This document shows, piece after piece, positions 5,326 through 6,102 of a DNA stretch of 6,102 nucleotides. This stretch comes from CAZOKN01 sp964580525 (GTDB lineage Bacteria; Pseudomonadota; Alphaproteobacteria; Rickettsiales; UBA6187). The notes below the pieces were generated by a model. That model ran no database searches. It was not told the DNA's origin and worked only from the letters and a program-made list of their open reading frames with translations. The position numbers and the translations under genes are program-made. Position 1 is the first letter of the stretch; each line of letters begins with the position of its first letter. The DNA lies in NCBI GenBank assembly GCA_964580525.1, contig CAZOKN010000069.1, positions 1 to 6,102 on the forward strand. The letters run 5' to 3'.

Positions 5326-6102
5326 ATGAAAAAAACTCTACTTGCTACTACAGCTATGAGTCTGTTCTTTGCGGGCTCGGCTCTTGCAGAAGCTCCAACT
5401 GTTACTGTTGGTGGTTTTACTGACTTCCAAGCTGGCTATGCTGACCAGGATGGCGCTTACTCTTCACAAGGTGGTAATGCTACTATCTATTCTACTGACA
5501 CACACACAAGAAATGAGACTAAGCTTCATTTCAAAGTAGATGGCAAAGCCGATAATGGTTTAGGATATGGTGCTTACATCGAGCTTAATGCTGATGTAAA
5601 TCAATCTGATAACGTAAATGCAAATAACAACTCAGACAGAACTTATATCTATGTTGAAAGCGGTTTCGGACGCGTTGAAGCTGGTGCTACTAACGATGCT
5701 GCTTCTACTCTTACAGTTAGCGCAGCAACATTTGCACGCGCTACTGGCGGTATAGCTGGCGATTTCTACAGATATGCTGACCTTTCTTCTGACAGTGCTC
5801 TGAGCAATGACGACTATTATATTCTACCTGGTTTACCAACTGCAGCTGGCCTTCCTGGCGAAGCCACTGTGGGTGTAGCAGGTGGTGATGATCATCTTAC
5901 AAGAGCAACAGCTAACAAAATCAACTACTACTCTCCTCGTATACAGGGCGTACAAGTTGGCTTAAGCTTCACTCCTGACCAAGCTGAAAGAGGTACTTCA
6001 AACGGATTCAGCAGCGGTAACAACCAAACTTTCTCTAATGTTTGGAATGCTGGTGTAAACTATAAAGGTCAAGTTGGTGATGTTGGTCTTGAAGGATCTA
6101 TA
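5326..6102 (+). CDS. Outer-membrane porin (general, Porin_4-like), 3'-truncated by window edge
   Basis: The frame is open from 5326 to the last base, giving 259 residues with no stop. It starts with a Sec signal peptide: MKKT, hydrophobic core LLATTAMSLFFAG, then SALA with predicted cleavage after residue 21, before EAPTVTVGG. The mature part looks like a trimeric beta-barrel porin: alternating polar/hydrophobic strands, many Gly, Asn, Asp and aromatic residues, and no Cys. Family-like stretches are VTVGGFTDFQAGY (strand 1), RTYIYVESGFGRVEAGATN (about 105-123), the ATGGIAGDF region before loop 3, and KINYYSPRIQGVQVGLSF. Such porins are usually about 350-420 residues, so roughly a third is missing. 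It should allow passive uptake of small solutes. The ATG at 5326 is preferred over the in-frame ATG at 5317 because GGA (5315-5317) sits 8 bases before it and the signal peptide then begins with MKK. Codons are richer in GCT, ACT and GGT than in neighbours, as in a highly expressed gene. Confidence 0.92.
   Translation, partial: MKKTLLATTAMSLFFAGSALAEAPTVTVGGFTDFQAGYADQDGAYSSQGGNATIYSTDTHTRNETKLHFKVDGKADNGLGYGAYIELNADVNQSDNVNANNNSDRTYIYVESGFGRVEAGATNDAASTLTVSAATFARATGGIAGDFYRYADLSSDSALSNDDYYILPGLPTAAGLPGEATVGVAGGDDHLTRATANKINYYSPRIQGVQVGLSFTPDQAERGTSNGFSSGNNQTFSNVWNAGVNYKGQVGDVGLEGSI

Noticed and set aside
1..6102. Mobile element, CRISPR array, tRNA/rRNA or defence system
   Set aside because: I found no terminal repeats, transposase, spaced direct-repeat array or RNA-gene signature. 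Every long frame is explained by glmS, fliJ, fliI, ctrA, yggS or the porin.

Overview
The window comes from an AT-rich alphaproteobacterium. The diagnostic gene is ctrA, the cell-cycle response regulator found only in Alphaproteobacteria. A flagellar fliI-fliJ pair and a Gram-negative general porin agree with this. The low G+C, very AT-rich intergenic DNA and divergent porin suggest a deep-branching or host-associated lineage (Rickettsiales, Holosporales or AT-rich Rhodospirillales-like), but the order cannot be fixed from this sequence alone.

Layout from left to right: (1) the 3' nine-tenths of glmS on the plus strand (1-1653), entering from outside the window; (2) a short convergent gap with a hairpin; (3) fliJ and fliI on the minus strand (1698-3458), transcribed in the order fliI then fliJ, encoding the flagellar export ATPase and its coiled-coil partner; (4) a roughly 260-base, extremely AT-rich divergent control region (3459-3718) with a perfect 13-bp inverted repeat and direct repeats; (5) ctrA on the plus strand (3719-4435); (6) a strong bidirectional terminator (4462-4491); (7) yggS/PROSC, a PLP-homeostasis protein, on the minus strand (4490-5128); (8) a second AT-rich divergent region with a possible leader structure; (9) the first 259 codons of an outer-membrane porin on the plus strand (5326-6102), running off the end of the window.

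The clearest functional link is fliI-fliJ with ctrA. In well-studied alphaproteobacteria CtrA controls flagellar genes, and here the two units share one regulatory region. GlmS (amino-sugar precursor for peptidoglycan and LPS), YggS (PLP carrier) and the porin are housekeeping or envelope functions with no visible operon link to the others. I see no mobile element, CRISPR array, RNA gene or defence system. The interest lies in the two divergent intergenic regions and the CtrA C-terminus, not in a new multi-gene system.
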